DNA of 64,000 nucleotides, taken from positions 1,753,817 through 1,817,816 of the forward strand of contig JAQFVV010000229.1 of NCBI GenBank assembly GCA_028023455.1, in the 5' to 3' direction. This document shows, in pieces, positions 35,705-46,910 of the stretch. The DNA is from Epiperipatus broadwayi (taxonomy: Eukaryota > Onychophora > Udeonychophora > Euonychophora > Peripatidae). The position numbers and the translations under genes were made by a program. The notes under the pieces are model-generated. The model did not search any database, was not told the origin of the DNA, and was given only the letters and a program-made list of their open reading frames with translations. Positions within the stretch are counted from its first letter, which is position 1, and each line of letters starts with the position of its first letter.

Positions 35705-37400
35705 ATCACATTGTCACCACCAAAGTCAGAAGAGTTAATATGTAAATAAAAAGGTAAAAATGTAAATAATTAAAATTTTTTCATATTCTATTGTGTCTTT
35801 GGTTAAACAAAATTATCTAGAATTCATTTTAATTAGCTAATTTTATTTCATGGGGGGGGGGGGTTCTTTCACATAATAAAACCATTTAGATACATAAAAA
35901 ATATTTACAAAAAATTGCAATATATAAATAATTGCTTATTTATATAATTTTGTGCACTTTTATTGAATCCATATTTGAGAAAACAATATAATGCAAAAAA
36001 AATTCTTTTTATGTTTTATTGCGAATCCATAAATAATATCCTGATTTTATTATCTTTTGCATATTCTGATACAATACATAAAATTGTTAGCGAAGGAAGA
36101 GCTGATTTCACATTAACATGATCAGAACATTTTGAAACATTTAGGTAAACAACATAACTGAAAAATCTGCATTGCCACATATTAGTATATTTATAATTGT
36201 ATTGCTTCACATATGATATTCATTGTAGAACTAACAAATTAAAGAGGCAAAAAAAAAAGTAATTTCATTTAGCATGTGATAAAATGTTTTAATTTTCACA
36301 AAAGATATAAATCAAGCAGATCCGGGGCCTTGATAAATGCACGTTCGTGTGCCATCGAATACATTCAGGCTAATTCTGTTCATGAGACTAGGGCTGCCAA
36401 AATTTATCTTGCATAAAAATGCCACATAGCAGGCCTGAGTGAATGTATAAATCAGATTTTTCATATCTCATTAATTGCATTATGTTCTTTGCCTCTTGTC
36501 TGTTTCACTGTATGTCTAATAAATCATATTGCAACTGTCACAATTTTATATACGATTCCTTTATACCATCTCATTTATAATTACACACTAATTTTTTCAG
36601 ACATTTACCATCCAATATTTATATATTTTTCAATATTTGTATGTATTAATGTATCGTAAAATAGTAGATGGCACTGTGTATGTGCAATAATAGATTAATG
36701 ATTAAAACTGATGTTTAACATCTGATAATGGCATAAAATGTTATGGCAGAAAAGGTTTTTGATGTATAATTATTAATATATATTTCCTATAAGAGTTGTT
36801 ATATATTTTATTATTTTTATATAATAAAAAAAAACAGCATAATGGACTTGCTTTATTTCCACTTTTGATTATAAATTATGTATATCTTAATGAATAGATT
36901 TAGGGCTTGAATAAAAAAAGTAAAAATCTGGGGGTTGATTCAGAAGGTTTTCATTCAGGATAGAGGATAATATTATTGCATAACATTTGACTGAAATGTC
37001 TTGTAAGCAAAATAAAACATTACTTATTTAAATTTTTAGGTATAGATAATAGATTGTGGAGAAATCTTGAAAATATGGAAATAAATTTAGGATTGTTAAA
37101 AATTAAGAATTTTTACAAGAATAATATTTATACGTTCCACTTGTGATATGTAGAATCAGTGGAAGTTAAATTTGAAATTGGGAGATCCATGATCACTTTT
37201 ATTATTTATTTTGTTTCTAAAAGAAATAAAGGTTGAAACAGAAAGATTAGGTATAAGAATGGAGATTTTTATAATTGGAAGAAAAAGAATACATAATATG
37301 CTGGTTATTTGGGTGTGTGTGTGGACATGACATTTTTCACACATAGCATAGAAAATACGAAATTATCAGAGAAGTGTGGAGATGCAAGAAGAGAAATGAA
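35705..37400. other. AT-rich DNA, nothing recognised
   Basis: No gene or element recognised. A short imperfect inverted repeat (ATACATTCAGGC at about 36360 and GCCTGAGTGAATGTAT near 36435) lies in a locally GC-richer patch around 36320-36440. Confidence 0.4.
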
Positions 37401-37409
37401 AATTAAATT

Positions 37410-38180
37410 CAGTGAATAAAAAAATCTAAGATTCTAGTATTTAATGTGAAGAATAAAACTGAAGGTTGGAAGATAGAAAATATTTGTCTTGAAGAAGTGA
37501 AGAGAATAATACTTTGTTAAATGGGAAATGCAGTTATGAAAATGATGGGAAATTAGAAATTGATGAAAAATCAAAAAATAGAGAATTGATTAAAAATTAA
37601 ATTTTTTGGAAAGGTGTAATGATATCTGCTTCAATATTGGGGAATAATGTACTTTATATTGACAAAACTCCAAATATTTAGAAAGAATACAAAAATAAAC
37701 AAGTAAGTATGCATTTGGCAGTTAATTATAGATGTCATGAGACTATGCAAAGTGGAATGGAGTGGTCTTTTTAAATAAGGGAAATCTAAAATAAATTTCA
37801 ATATACAGTATAAGTAAAAATAGTGTTTTATTGGATTATATGGAGAAAAGGTTATATTATGTGCAAAATTAATATACAATTTATTTCCATGCAAGTGTGT
37901 AGAGAATGCATTACAGATACATAATTATGAGGGATGGAAAAAGGAATAGGTAGTTAAAGAAGCACTTGTATTTAAAAAGTACATAAAATATAAAATGATG
38001 TTTACTAACACTAAAGGAAACTTAATGTTATTTGGTGCAAAGGCAGGAACTTTAGATATCAAGAAAAAAAATATAATTTTTTTAATTGTTCATGTAATTT
38101 ATGTCAAGGTGAGAAAAAATGTTTAATACTTATTTTTAAAGTATGGGGTATTGAAAGAGGATTCAGATAAATTATATTAG
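37410..38180 (+). pseudogene. LINE reverse transcriptase C-terminal remnant
   Basis: In shifting + frames the region reads SKILVFNVKNKTEGWKIEN with a following LEEVK (thumb: KSK.mvF...wkw.g..ieevkefkYLG), ISASILGNNVLYIDKT (llYG.Ev...dk), an eroded EMEWS-type block, NYEGWKKE, NLMLFGAKAGTLDI (the LlFkAR.GsLe.N segment) and CNLCQGEK (the C..C of a C-terminal zinc knuckle). This collinear set matches the C-terminal half of jockey-like LINE ORF2 proteins. Many stops make it a fossil. It may be the other end of the 32.1-33.0 kb fragment, but the palm domain between them is missing. Confidence 0.65.
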
Positions 38181-38199
38181 AGAAGGAGGGAGAAATTTA

Positions 38200-40120
38200 A
38201 AGAAAAATTTCATGATTTTTTGTTTTGATCTTTATAATAAAATTAGAAAATATCACAGAATAATCATGCTATCAAAATAGATTTTATTAAAATAGAATGA
38301 GAAAAAGCAAATGAACCAGGGCTAAGGAAATGAGTAGCAAGTAAATAAAAGTTGATTGTAAAAGTTTGGAGGAAGGGAATATTTAACTTAACCAATAGGG
38401 TTTTAGAGCATATTGTCTAAGCATAAAAACTTTTGATTGTTTCACAAGAAACCATTTTATATCAAATTGCTCTTAATTTTAAAAATATTTATAAAGTTTT
38501 CTTTATAGAATTTTTTTTACATAGAAATTATCAATTAGAAAATAATCAAAGAAGCAATATTCTATTTAAATACAAAGTGCCCATGCTAACAAAATATGTA
38601 AAGCAAAGCATCCCAGTGTTAAATAATGAGTAATATAATTATTAGTTACATATTTATTTGAATTCTAATTGAGTTCATTTGTACATAATTTACCCCTCCT
38701 TTTGATTGCTATGAATTGGATTTTATGTATATAGAGTTTATATATGTGATTGTTTGGCCATTGTCAAATAATTAAAATATGTATTAATATGATAAACTCA
38801 TTCAAGATTTTGTTCCTTTAAAGTAGGAATCGGACTGAAAGGAGCCATTTCTTTAGTGAAGTGTAGTATTATTAAATTGGGATTAGAACCTCAAGTGGCC
38901 ACTACCTAAAGTTATCATAGTAAGAAAGGTGTAGCAGTTCTAATTATCCCATAATAGATACATGCATATGACTATACTAGGAAACTTATGATTTAAATAA
39001 TTATATTTATAAGGAATGGCCATGGGTAGGATTTTGTTCAAAGTATAATTTAAGGCTAGAGATTTACTCTATGACAAATGTACTCAATAATAAAACTATT
39101 GTATTATAAAGCATTAATAAAAAAATTAATGTTTAAAATTAATCAAAATAAACCTTGGACACTTTTTAAATAATTATTCTTCTGTGCATGCGAACTTAAA
39201 CAATTATATATAACTGGAAATATCTTATTTAGGGTTTAAAAAAAAGTTATATTTTAACAGACAATTATATTTTATAAATAAACTTGTTATTTATTTAAAT
39301 AATGCATTAACTTCATTATATGTAATATTGTCCAGTCTGCATATTTATTCCATGTCCATTTTACCAGGTGTAATTTGTATTCTATGTGATCTAGCCAAAT
39401 ATTGCAAATAGGGACTGTGTAGTGCCAATTTATTTCCTGATGTTTAATGTCAAGTGGTGCCCATATAAATTAAAATAAGTTCAAATAATTTAAACATGTA
39501 TAAACTGACCATTACACTGTATTAATTATGGACAAATGCATATTTGGTTTTTATGGTATTAAATGTGACTAAAGAAAGAACCCATTTTTTAAAGTCAATT
39601 GAATCGCGCACAATTTATTTACTATTATTTTATTATGAAATTATTCTATTTCTGGATCATTATTATATATGATTTTATTTACATTTTTATAATAGAAAAG
39701 ATTGATGCAATGAATATAGCATTTTTAATCTCAAGATAATTAATAGGTTTATATACTATATGGCTAATGGGTATTGGTCTTAACTGTAAAATTATTAGGT
39801 TGTTTGGTTTTTAAAAATTGTTGATTAAAATAAAATTCAGCAATTATTGAACATATAATAATCAAATCGTTAATTGTTTGGAAATATGATGTTCAAACAT
39901 CAAGTATCAGGTTGAACTTTGTTTTAATAAAATTATATCTCAAGTTTGGTATTTTACAACTGTTTTAAACTATGCAGAGGAAATTGTTATTCAGATCATG
40001 CATTGTTCAAGTGCCAAAAATAATAAGTTGAACTTTAATCCAGGAGCCATTAACTTATAAGTTGGTCACTCTATCACTATACAGAGTATTAAACATATGT
40101 TTGCAATAATGTTCATGGCT
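38200..40120. other. AT-rich DNA, nothing recognised
   Basis: I see no coding exon or intact element. A tRNA-like B-box (GGTTCTAATCC on the minus strand near 38885) is the only motif noticed. Confidence 0.4.
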
Positions 40121-40142
40121 CGATGGCAATATTATGGCAGTA

Positions 40143-41100
40143 TTTGAAGGAAAATGGTACAGAATGAAGGGTGGTTGGCCAATGGGTCTCACAATGAGCA
40201 GGATTATGTCAGCTATCTTCTTCAATCACTTTTAATAGCAAGCGATACATAAATACTTGGCAATAGCTCCTAAAACAATATGCATATAATATGAGGATAA
40301 TTTATTTATAGCAACACCTAAAAACATAATTGTGAATATCCAAAATGACCTTCAAGAACTTACAAAACTAGCACTAAAGAGCACATAAAAAAACGAGATA
40401 AGGGAAGCGAAAGATGCAAAGCGATGGAGAAAGACTTAATTACAGAATGATTATTAAGCCATTGGAAATCAGAGGTTACATCCAAATTCAAACACACCTT
40501 AGGCATATAAATTGGAAGGACTATCAGCATTCTTATTTAAAAATCATTTGTGTAAGTTTGAAGCAGATAGGAAAACCATCATTGTATGCTATGTCAGAGA
40601 CTTGATAAGTGTGGGATTCAAATACAGAACAATAGCAGAGAGGATCAAGCAGTTTCACTGAAAATTAACAATAAGTGCAAAGAGGATAAGCCACACATAG
40701 TATTATCATACATACACAAAGTGGCCAAAGATTTAGTTAAAACCTTATCCAAACAATTTAAAGTAGTTTTTCAAACTTCCCTAGATACTAACAGATTTAT
40801 TAACAACTCCAAAGATAAAATCAAAGCTGATCAACCCCTCCCCCCCAGGTAATATATAAAATAGCATGCCCACAAGCAGATATAATAGATTGCATACTAA
40901 AAACGAAGACAGTTTAATATTTCTAAAACAGCAAAAACATACAATCACAGATTCGAATCCACCAATGCTGAAATCATGTGCTTGAAGAGAAATGATGCCA
41001 AACGCAAGATAAAAGAAGCATAAATCATTGTGAATGATGCAAAGTCCATCAACAGAAAAGATTCCTGCTTCTTGATTTCCAAAAAATGGACTGGTTAAAT
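40143..41100 (+). pseudogene. Penelope-like element (PLE) RT and linker remnant
   Basis: PLEs are retroelements whose RT is usually fused to a GIY-YIG nuclease. At 40143 the + strand reads FEGKWYRMKGGWPMG, then SAIFFNHF, corresponding to the PLE RT block F.G..Y.q..G.pMGsplSp..a.ifm.hfE. Near 40290 YEDNLFIAT corresponds to the YVDD box, with the second aspartate replaced. Near 40690-40850 PHIVLSYIHKVAKDLVKTL, FKVVFQTS, then DKIKADQPLPP and VIYKIAC match the connector (LPYi.gvse.l.r.l......f......l...k.......GVVYkIpC) before GIY-YIG. The nuclease itself is scarcely legible. Frameshifts and stops abound. Confidence 0.65.
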
Positions 41101-41422
41101 AATTTGCATATACTAACAATAACACAGAAGGAAGAGTGAGACAGGCTATGAATATGGGAGCGAATATGCCCTGAAAATGCTAATCCAGAATTAAGACAAT
41201 TAAAACAGTAGCTTCACTGGTATGCAATGGAAGTGCAGTATAATAATAATATCATGACTAAATAATCTAGTTACTTGGAAATTTATACAGAATGCATATG
41301 ATTGCTGAAATTGAATATTCTCTTGATACCAAAAAGATTTGTTATAGTTTGATGTACAAATGTCAACTTTCTTCACTCATAACTTTGACACTAACCATTA
41401 TAGATAAATATAATGATTATTG

Positions 41423-41870
41423 TAATCAATAAAGCAAGTCATATATAGCGTGACTTTGCTTTTATAAGCTTGTATTTACAATTAAGTAATATAGAGTGCA
41501 TACCAATAGCTCAAACAAGCTCTTAATTCATAAGTGCAATAAGAGAAAATATTTAAAATCTCTATCTGGATCATTCCTATCCCCAGACTAATTTGTTTCA
41601 AGCTTATAGCTCACTTCATTGAGAAGCTAGAACAATACGATTCTAGATTATCAATTCAAAACCAGCATTTATTTAATATGTAATATTTAAGTAGAAACTC
41701 TGAAATTTTCCAACATCAAAACGTCTTTAACTCCAGATATCTAACTTAAATAGCTATATGGGACTGAACTAAATTCAGATCTACCATATATTAATATTCT
41801 TATCATTGCCAAGGCCTTAAAGGTAAAATTTTAGTAATCAATAAAGTAAGTCATATATAGTATGATTTTG
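41423..41870 (+). repeat. direct repeats within PLE terminus
   Basis: GTAATCAATAAAG(C/T)AAGTCA followed by TATATAG occurs at 41423-41459 and 41834-41870. With the inverted pair listed next, it gives the compound terminal-repeat arrangement often seen at PLE ends. Confidence 0.55.
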
Positions 41871-42014
41871 TATCTAGTGTGTGAATGTTCTAGCTCCTCA
41901 CTGAGGTGAGCCATAAGCTCAAAATCAATTGGTCTGGGGATAGGAATGTTCCAGATAGAGATTTTAAATACTTTCTCTTACTGCACTTATGAATTAAGAA
42001 TTTGAGTTATTGAT
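41501..42014. repeat. inverted terminal repeats of PLE with hammerhead-like cores
   Basis: Arm 41501-41633 is the inverse complement of arm 41887-42014; both contain CAATAGCTCAAA-type outer ends, TTCATAAGTGCA, AAATCTCTATCTGGA and CCCCAGAC. Each arm carries a degenerate hammerhead-like layout. On the minus strand at about 41621-41591 there is AATGAAG, an AGC/GCT stem, then GAAAC. On the + strand from 41901 there is CTGAGGT, GAGC-CATAA-GCTC, then AAAA. Inverted, partial terminal repeats are a known PLE feature. Confidence 0.6.
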
Positions 42015-42019
42015 ACGCT

Positions 42020-42820
42020 CATTATATCACATAATGATTATTAATCATTATTTGTTAAACTAGGAATTAACTCTTACCCAAATATAAATTTTAAATCAAT
42101 ATTTTTTAATTATTCACAAACACATGGAATAATTTAACTTCCTTTCACTTTTTTCATATGTAATATGTTTTCAAGATATACTTAAAACTTCCACTCCATC
42201 ACTTAATCTTAAATTGTATGAATAGACAGCTGAAAAAGATTAACAATCCTCAAGATGCACCTTCCATGTGGAATTAGCACTTTAAAAAAAAAAAAAAACA
42301 AATTGCTATGAAAACCAGCTGCAAAATGACTGGGGGGGGGGGACACTGACATCATCTGCTTTTCCAATAAAAATGAAGAAAAAACTTGTCTTCTTCTTTG
42401 TGCAACCTGGATAATAGAAACTAAAAAAAATTTAATATTTATGTGGATTTAAACAGTTATTGGAGTAAGGCTTCAGAGTGCCCAATCCTGAAACTTCTAC
42501 TGATATAGCTTATTATGGAGCTGTAAATTAAAAAAAAGCCAAATAATGAGACTACCAGTCTAGTAATTGATTATGAATGCTAAAAATATACAACACTTGA
42601 CTGCAAAAAAAAAAAATCTGCCATTCAATGGTTTGTCAAATGAAAATAATCTACGATAAATGGGTGGTCTGGTGGTTATATGAAATTTTATTTGCAATTA
42701 GTATCATAAGCTGTAAACTTCTAAAACTTATTTCTACAAAGTTGTATGGCATAATGCTTAAATAGCTTAATTTGAAGATTGTACATTTCCAAAATTGTTG
42801 CTTATTTGATTGTCCTTATT
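42020..42820. other. AT-rich DNA between PLE and hAT element
   Basis: No gene seen. Contains A runs near 42283-42298 and 42606-42617 and an 11-base G run at 42332-42342. Confidence 0.4.
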
Positions 42821-43204
42821 GTTTAAATCAGGGGTCACCAAACTTTTTTATCAACCCACTAAAAATCTTCAAAACCTCTTATTGACCCCTGCAAAATTTA
42901 TTTTTAGTTGTTTATTTATGTTACAAACAAAAAAAGCTTTTACTATTTTTAGACATTTATTTTGCAATTTTGCATTTATTAATATATGTAATAATAATTT
43001 TATAATGGAAGGCTGAAGAGTTGTGAGTTGGAATAGTTTGAAGCCTGTCCATTAAAGTATGAAGATTGGCTATCTTAATATAAAGCTGAGCACTGATTAT
43101 ATATGTGTGTGAGGATAGTAATCTAGACCAACTGATGATTGCTGGTTTAGCATGAAATACGTATATTGGTGATTATTTATCTTTTCAACATGTGTGTAAT
43201 CAGG

Positions 43205-43275
43205 TGGGTCAGTAATATGAGATAGCACTGAGAGTAGTGGGTTGTGTGAAAATCTGAGTTTGAATCCGGCATATA
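43205..43275 (+). repeat. tRNA-like fossil inside hAT element
   Basis: An AGTTTGAATCCGG B-box-like motif at about 43256 lies downstream of a weak A-box-like TAGCACTGAGA. Possibly an old SINE; a proper cloverleaf cannot be drawn. Confidence 0.25.
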
Positions 43276-43478
43276 TTACATATATAAATGCGGGTTTAAG
43301 CCTTACAATGTATTAATAATCAATTTAATAATTTTTCTGATTGACAATTAATGAGATGAATGGACTTGATGATTCTTAGCAAGATTATCAATATTTGATT
43401 CAAAATTAATGTGTTAACCTTAAATCACCTCTTAGTTCTTTGTCTGGTTAAGATGGAATTAATATGACTGAAACAGCT

Positions 43479-44902
43479 TCAACCATACGAACTTGGAAAT
43501 GCCAACAAAAAAGGATATGCCATATCACAAAGTTTTGTGTATTTTAGTGTTATATTTATATTTGTCCAAAAACTGCTCAAAGTTAAATTTTTAAAAAAGC
43601 ATCTTTGCTTCAAGATCAGCCAATAATTCAACAAGTTCATCTTGCAAATTGGTGTCAATGTTTTTAATTTGAGCAGAAAGTGGCACAATGATCCACTCTG
43701 GAATAATAATATTTTCTAAATCTGCAAAGTGCAGTTTAAAATCATTGTTCAATTTTTGAAGATGATTTGTATATATTTCTAAGTTTTCATCTTTTATTTG
43801 CAATTGTCATAGATTTGAAAAGTACTGAAAATAAAACAATAAAGATTCAAACAAATTTATTTTAACTTGAAAACCTAAAAGAATTGTCCGACCTTGAATA
43901 ATTGTGACAGATTTACCTTGAAGCTTTGTTTGAATATCATTGAATTTTGCAAGTAAGTCTTCTAAGTAAAAAAATGTGGTTCTTATGTTTTTGCAGTTCA
44001 TCACCCAGAACAGAATTTTTACAGTAAGAAGTTTTATTGTAGAATCAACTCAATGAGCCTTAGTAAACATGCACCTCTAGACAAGCATCTAACTTCAATT
44101 TGTAAAAATAATTGTTTTAATAATTTGTCATTTTTCTCACAATGATTGGAAAACAATTTCAATTTAAGAGGTTGGGCTCTAATTTGATTAATATATTTAA
44201 TACAAAACTGTAAAGGGTTATGCAAATCTGGACTTATTTTGCAAAACACAGTGAGTCATACATATACCAGGAACTTTTTTTAAGAAAAGTTGCAAATCCT
44301 CAATAATGGCTTATCATAACAGGTGCACCATCTATGGCTACTGCTAGTACATTGTTAAATAAAATTATTCTAATATTCTTCTAAACATTGATATATTGTC
44401 ACACCTTTTTCATCACTTTTAAGATATTTAGCAAATAAAAATTCATCAGTGCTTTGCCACTTAATTTTATTAAAATATCTGACATAAGCTATAAGAAGAA
44501 AAGAAACACCAAAAACAGATTCATCAAGTTGCATAGAAAACTTGCAATTTTTGAGCATTGAAATTACTATATTTTTTATGTCTTCAGACATTTCATCAAT
44601 ATGCCATTTTACAGAATTCACACATAATGGTAAACCCTTGAAAACATTGAGTCTTTTTTCATTGCATTTTCAATAATATCTTTAATTGCAGGTATAACTA
44701 CATCTTCTGCAAATGTGTATGAGTTTCCCTTTTTTGCTATATTGAGTGAAATCTTATATGAAGCTATTAATCTTCCTTCAATTTTAACTACAACAGATGG
44801 CTTCATAAAACCTTTTATATTTGGTTGAGTTGCAATTTTTTTCTTTAAGTTTCTAAAAAAAATCAACATCTTTATCCTTTTTATCTGCATGAATTTTCTC
44901 AA
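43479..44902 (-). pseudogene. hAT transposase pseudogene (ZBED5/ZMYM6-like group)
   Basis: In order on the minus strand: KGNSYTFAEDVVIPAIKDI, FSMQLDESVFGVSFLLIAYV, YLKSDEKGVTIYQCLEEY, LHNPLQFCIKYINQIRAQPL, LLKQLFLQIEVRCLSRGACL with LRLIEL, FYLEDLLAKFNDIQTKLQGK, then SSFWTNINI and PFLLAFPSSY. These follow the domesticated-transposase family represented by ZBED5 (s.QlDEStD..., tEVRWLSRGkvL.RlfEL, l.D.f.klN.LN..LQGk, and the C-terminal dimerisation segment LssFW....PFp.tY). It is split by at least five frame changes and stops. The DD residues after LDES are lost. Upstream N-terminal coding continues beyond the nested PLE, possibly to about 46.04 kb (YLEFGFI). Confidence 0.85.
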
Positions 44903-45040
44903 TATCTTTTATTTTAGCTGGTTTCATTGCATCATTTGTAAAAGTTTTCTCACAGAGAAGACACAGATATTATATAATACTAAATCATCCATGCACTTTA
45001 CTACTGTTACACAATGCTTTATTCACCACCCTCTTTTACA

Positions 45041-45069
45041 GTTTCAATTGCACCAGCAATCTTCTTCAG
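45041..45069 (-). ncRNA. hammerhead-like ribozyme core in PLE terminus (minus)
   Basis: Minus strand: CTGAAGA, A, then a 6-bp stem GATTGC-TGGT-GCAATT (one G-U pair), then GAAAC. CUGANGA / stem II / GAAA is the conserved hammerhead core. Hammerheads with very short stem III are reported in PLE terminal repeats. Activity is unknown. Confidence 0.55.
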
Positions 45070-45550
45070 GATTACAACATAATGCAAACATATAAATATA
45101 CATGAACATATAATTTACATTCTATATACACATCTTACAATCATCTATTTATTACTTTCTAAATATATATATATACTCTTTTTTACATTCTATATTTATT
45201 AATTAAAACCTCTTATAAACATATATTCTATTTTTAATCTTTATTTTATTTTATTCTTATTATTAATTCTAACTTAAGATCTTTTATATTTTACATTATT
45301 ATTATTCATTTTACTAACAATCAATATTTATAATTTATTCATTCAATAATTTATTTTAATATATAATATTATTATTTTAAACACATTTTAATCCACATTT
45401 ATTTATATCTTCTAACTTCAACTGCTAAATTCAATTTTTTAAAATTTTACCGTTATACTTTTTAATAGCTCCCTCTTTAATTTTTACATTTATATTATTA
45501 ACAGCTTTCTCTTCCTATTTTTTATATAACTAATTTTTTTATTTTTTTCT

Positions 45551-45709
45551 TTATATCAAAATTTTTTTCAGGCCCAAATCTCTATTCAAAACTGTCTTAA
45601 TACTATTAAAATAAATAGCCTTTTTTATTTTTCTATCCCTTTTATTATCTGTAAATTGTACCATCCTTATACAATCCTTTTCAAACTCATGCCCTGTTTC
45701 TAATTTATG
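45551..45709 (-). pseudogene. PLE GIY-YIG endonuclease C-terminal fragment
   Basis: Minus strand from 45709 reads HKLETGHEFEKDCIRM, then KRDRKIKKAIYFNSIKTV and LNRDLGLKKIL, closed by TAA at 45551. H.leTGHef....i........R..KEAi.i......LNRD.Gl is the ending of PLE GIY-YIG domains. The frame is open for 52 codons, unlike most other fossils here. There is no start codon because the copy is truncated upstream by the inverted terminal repeat. Confidence 0.75.
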
Positions 45710-45802
45710 TATAATATATTATGTATTATAAGTTGTATATATAGAATGTAAATTATATGTTCATGTATATTTATATTCTTATGTTTGTATTATGTTGTAG
45801 TT

Positions 45803-45831
45803 CTGAAGAAGATTGCTGGGGCAATCAAAAC
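45803..45831 (+). ncRNA. hammerhead-like ribozyme core in PLE terminus (plus)
   Basis: Plus strand: CTGAAGA, A, a perfect 6-bp stem GATTGC-TGGG-GCAATC, then AAAAC. It is the inverted partner of the minus-strand core at 45041-45069. The G of GAAA is mutated, so this copy should be inactive. Confidence 0.45.
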
Positions 45832-46368
45832 TGTAAACTGTAAAAGAGAGTGGTAAATAAAGCATTGTGTAACAGTAGTAAAGTGCATGGATGATTTAGT
45901 ATTATATGATATACGTTTGGCAATGCAATAAGAAAGATTAGCTATTAAGACACATAGATATCATTTCATTTATTGGCAGAAGAATAAATCCAAATTCCAA
46001 ATAATCCAATAATATTATCAATATTTTTTTTTAGAAACTGAAGCTAAACATTGCAGAATTAGGGTCCTATAAATAATCAAAAAAAAAAGAAATTTGTCAG
46101 CAAATAGTAATACATGGTTACTGTAATCTTACCTAATTTATTATATGTGTATACCAATAATTACATGAAATATTAAATGATCAGTGGCATAAAAATGACT
46201 ACAGAGATGCTAATAATGTTAGCATACTGCAAATTCCTGGCATGCACTACACTGTAAGCTATGTTTTGGGCAACCAGAACATGGGCTTGGCAATTTCCAC
46301 TGGCTCTGAGTGACTCGATCCAAAGCTGTTTTCCATGTAGATGAGTTTCTATATGAGTACACAGTGAT

Positions 46369-46631
46369 AAGTTGTAAATATTAATTCTTATTAAGCACGA
46401 TGTCAGCATGTAATACTTAAATAAGACTAAAACCTTAGTACATGTGCCTTGAGTGCTTAATTTTAGCAAAAGAGGGTCCCTCTTATCTTTATGAAGTCGA
46501 CTCTTGCATTATGATTTGTAGAGGTCTCTCTTGCTAAAATTAATTACTCAAGGTGCATGTACTAAGGTTTTAGCCTTATTTAAGTATTACATGCTGACAT
46601 CGCGCTTAATAAGAATTAATATTTACAACTT
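46369..46631. repeat. palindromic repeat family member (intact foldback)
   Basis: Arms 46369-46469 and 46531-46631 are inverted copies: AAGTTGTAAATATTAATTCT outside, then GATGTCAGCATGTAATACTT, CTAAAACCTTAGTACATG, CCTTGAGTGCTTAATTTTAG. The centre holds AGAGGGTCCCTCTTATCTTT. Single-arm or partial copies occur at 46818-46910, 47598-47755 and 57555-57600, so this is an interspersed family. It lies inside the hAT element. Confidence 0.7.
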
Positions 46632-46817
46632 TAAATTGATTCAAAATATTTCTAAATTTAATATCTGAATATTGACTCATTGTAAATTAAAAGATTTCAC
46701 AAATGTTAATGTTTAATAGAAATAGTGGACTTAATCAGTGAAGTATTTATTAGCTTCATGCTCCCAAATCAAAATGCTTTAGATTTGCCTATATAATTAA
46801 GAAAAATAGGTTAGATA

Positions 46818-46910
46818 TAAGAGGGTCCCTCTTATCTTTATAAAGTCGAATCTTGCATTATGATTTGTAGAGATCTCGCTTGCTAAAATTAAGCACTCAA
46901 GGTGAGTGAT
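46818..46910 (+). repeat. partial copy of the palindromic repeat family
   Basis: Starts AAGAGGGTCCCTCTTATCTT and runs through TCTTGCATTATGATTTGTAG to AAGCACTCAAGGTG, matching the central part and right arm of the 46369 element. It is preceded by ATGCTTTAGATTTGCCTATA (46773), which recurs in the foldback at 62.5 kb. Confidence 0.6.

Larger units (their letters stand above)
44968..45913 (-). mobile_element. nested Penelope-like element fragment with inverted terminal repeats
   Basis: The segment interrupts the hAT transposase. Its outer ends are inverted copies: 44968-45150 against 45715-45913 share ATATTATATAATACTAAATC, then CATGCACTTTACTACTG, CACAATGCTTTATT and the hammerhead-like core. Between them lies the C-terminal part of a minus-strand PLE nuclease. 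It looks like a 5'-truncated PLE copy with the inverted upstream terminal repeat typical of PLE insertions. The same AATAAAGCATTGTG motif is at 11.57 kb. Confidence 0.75.

Noticed and set aside
40143-41100. Intact Penelope polymerase gene
   Set aside because: The YVDD box is mutated and several stops and shifts break the frame. It is a remnant.
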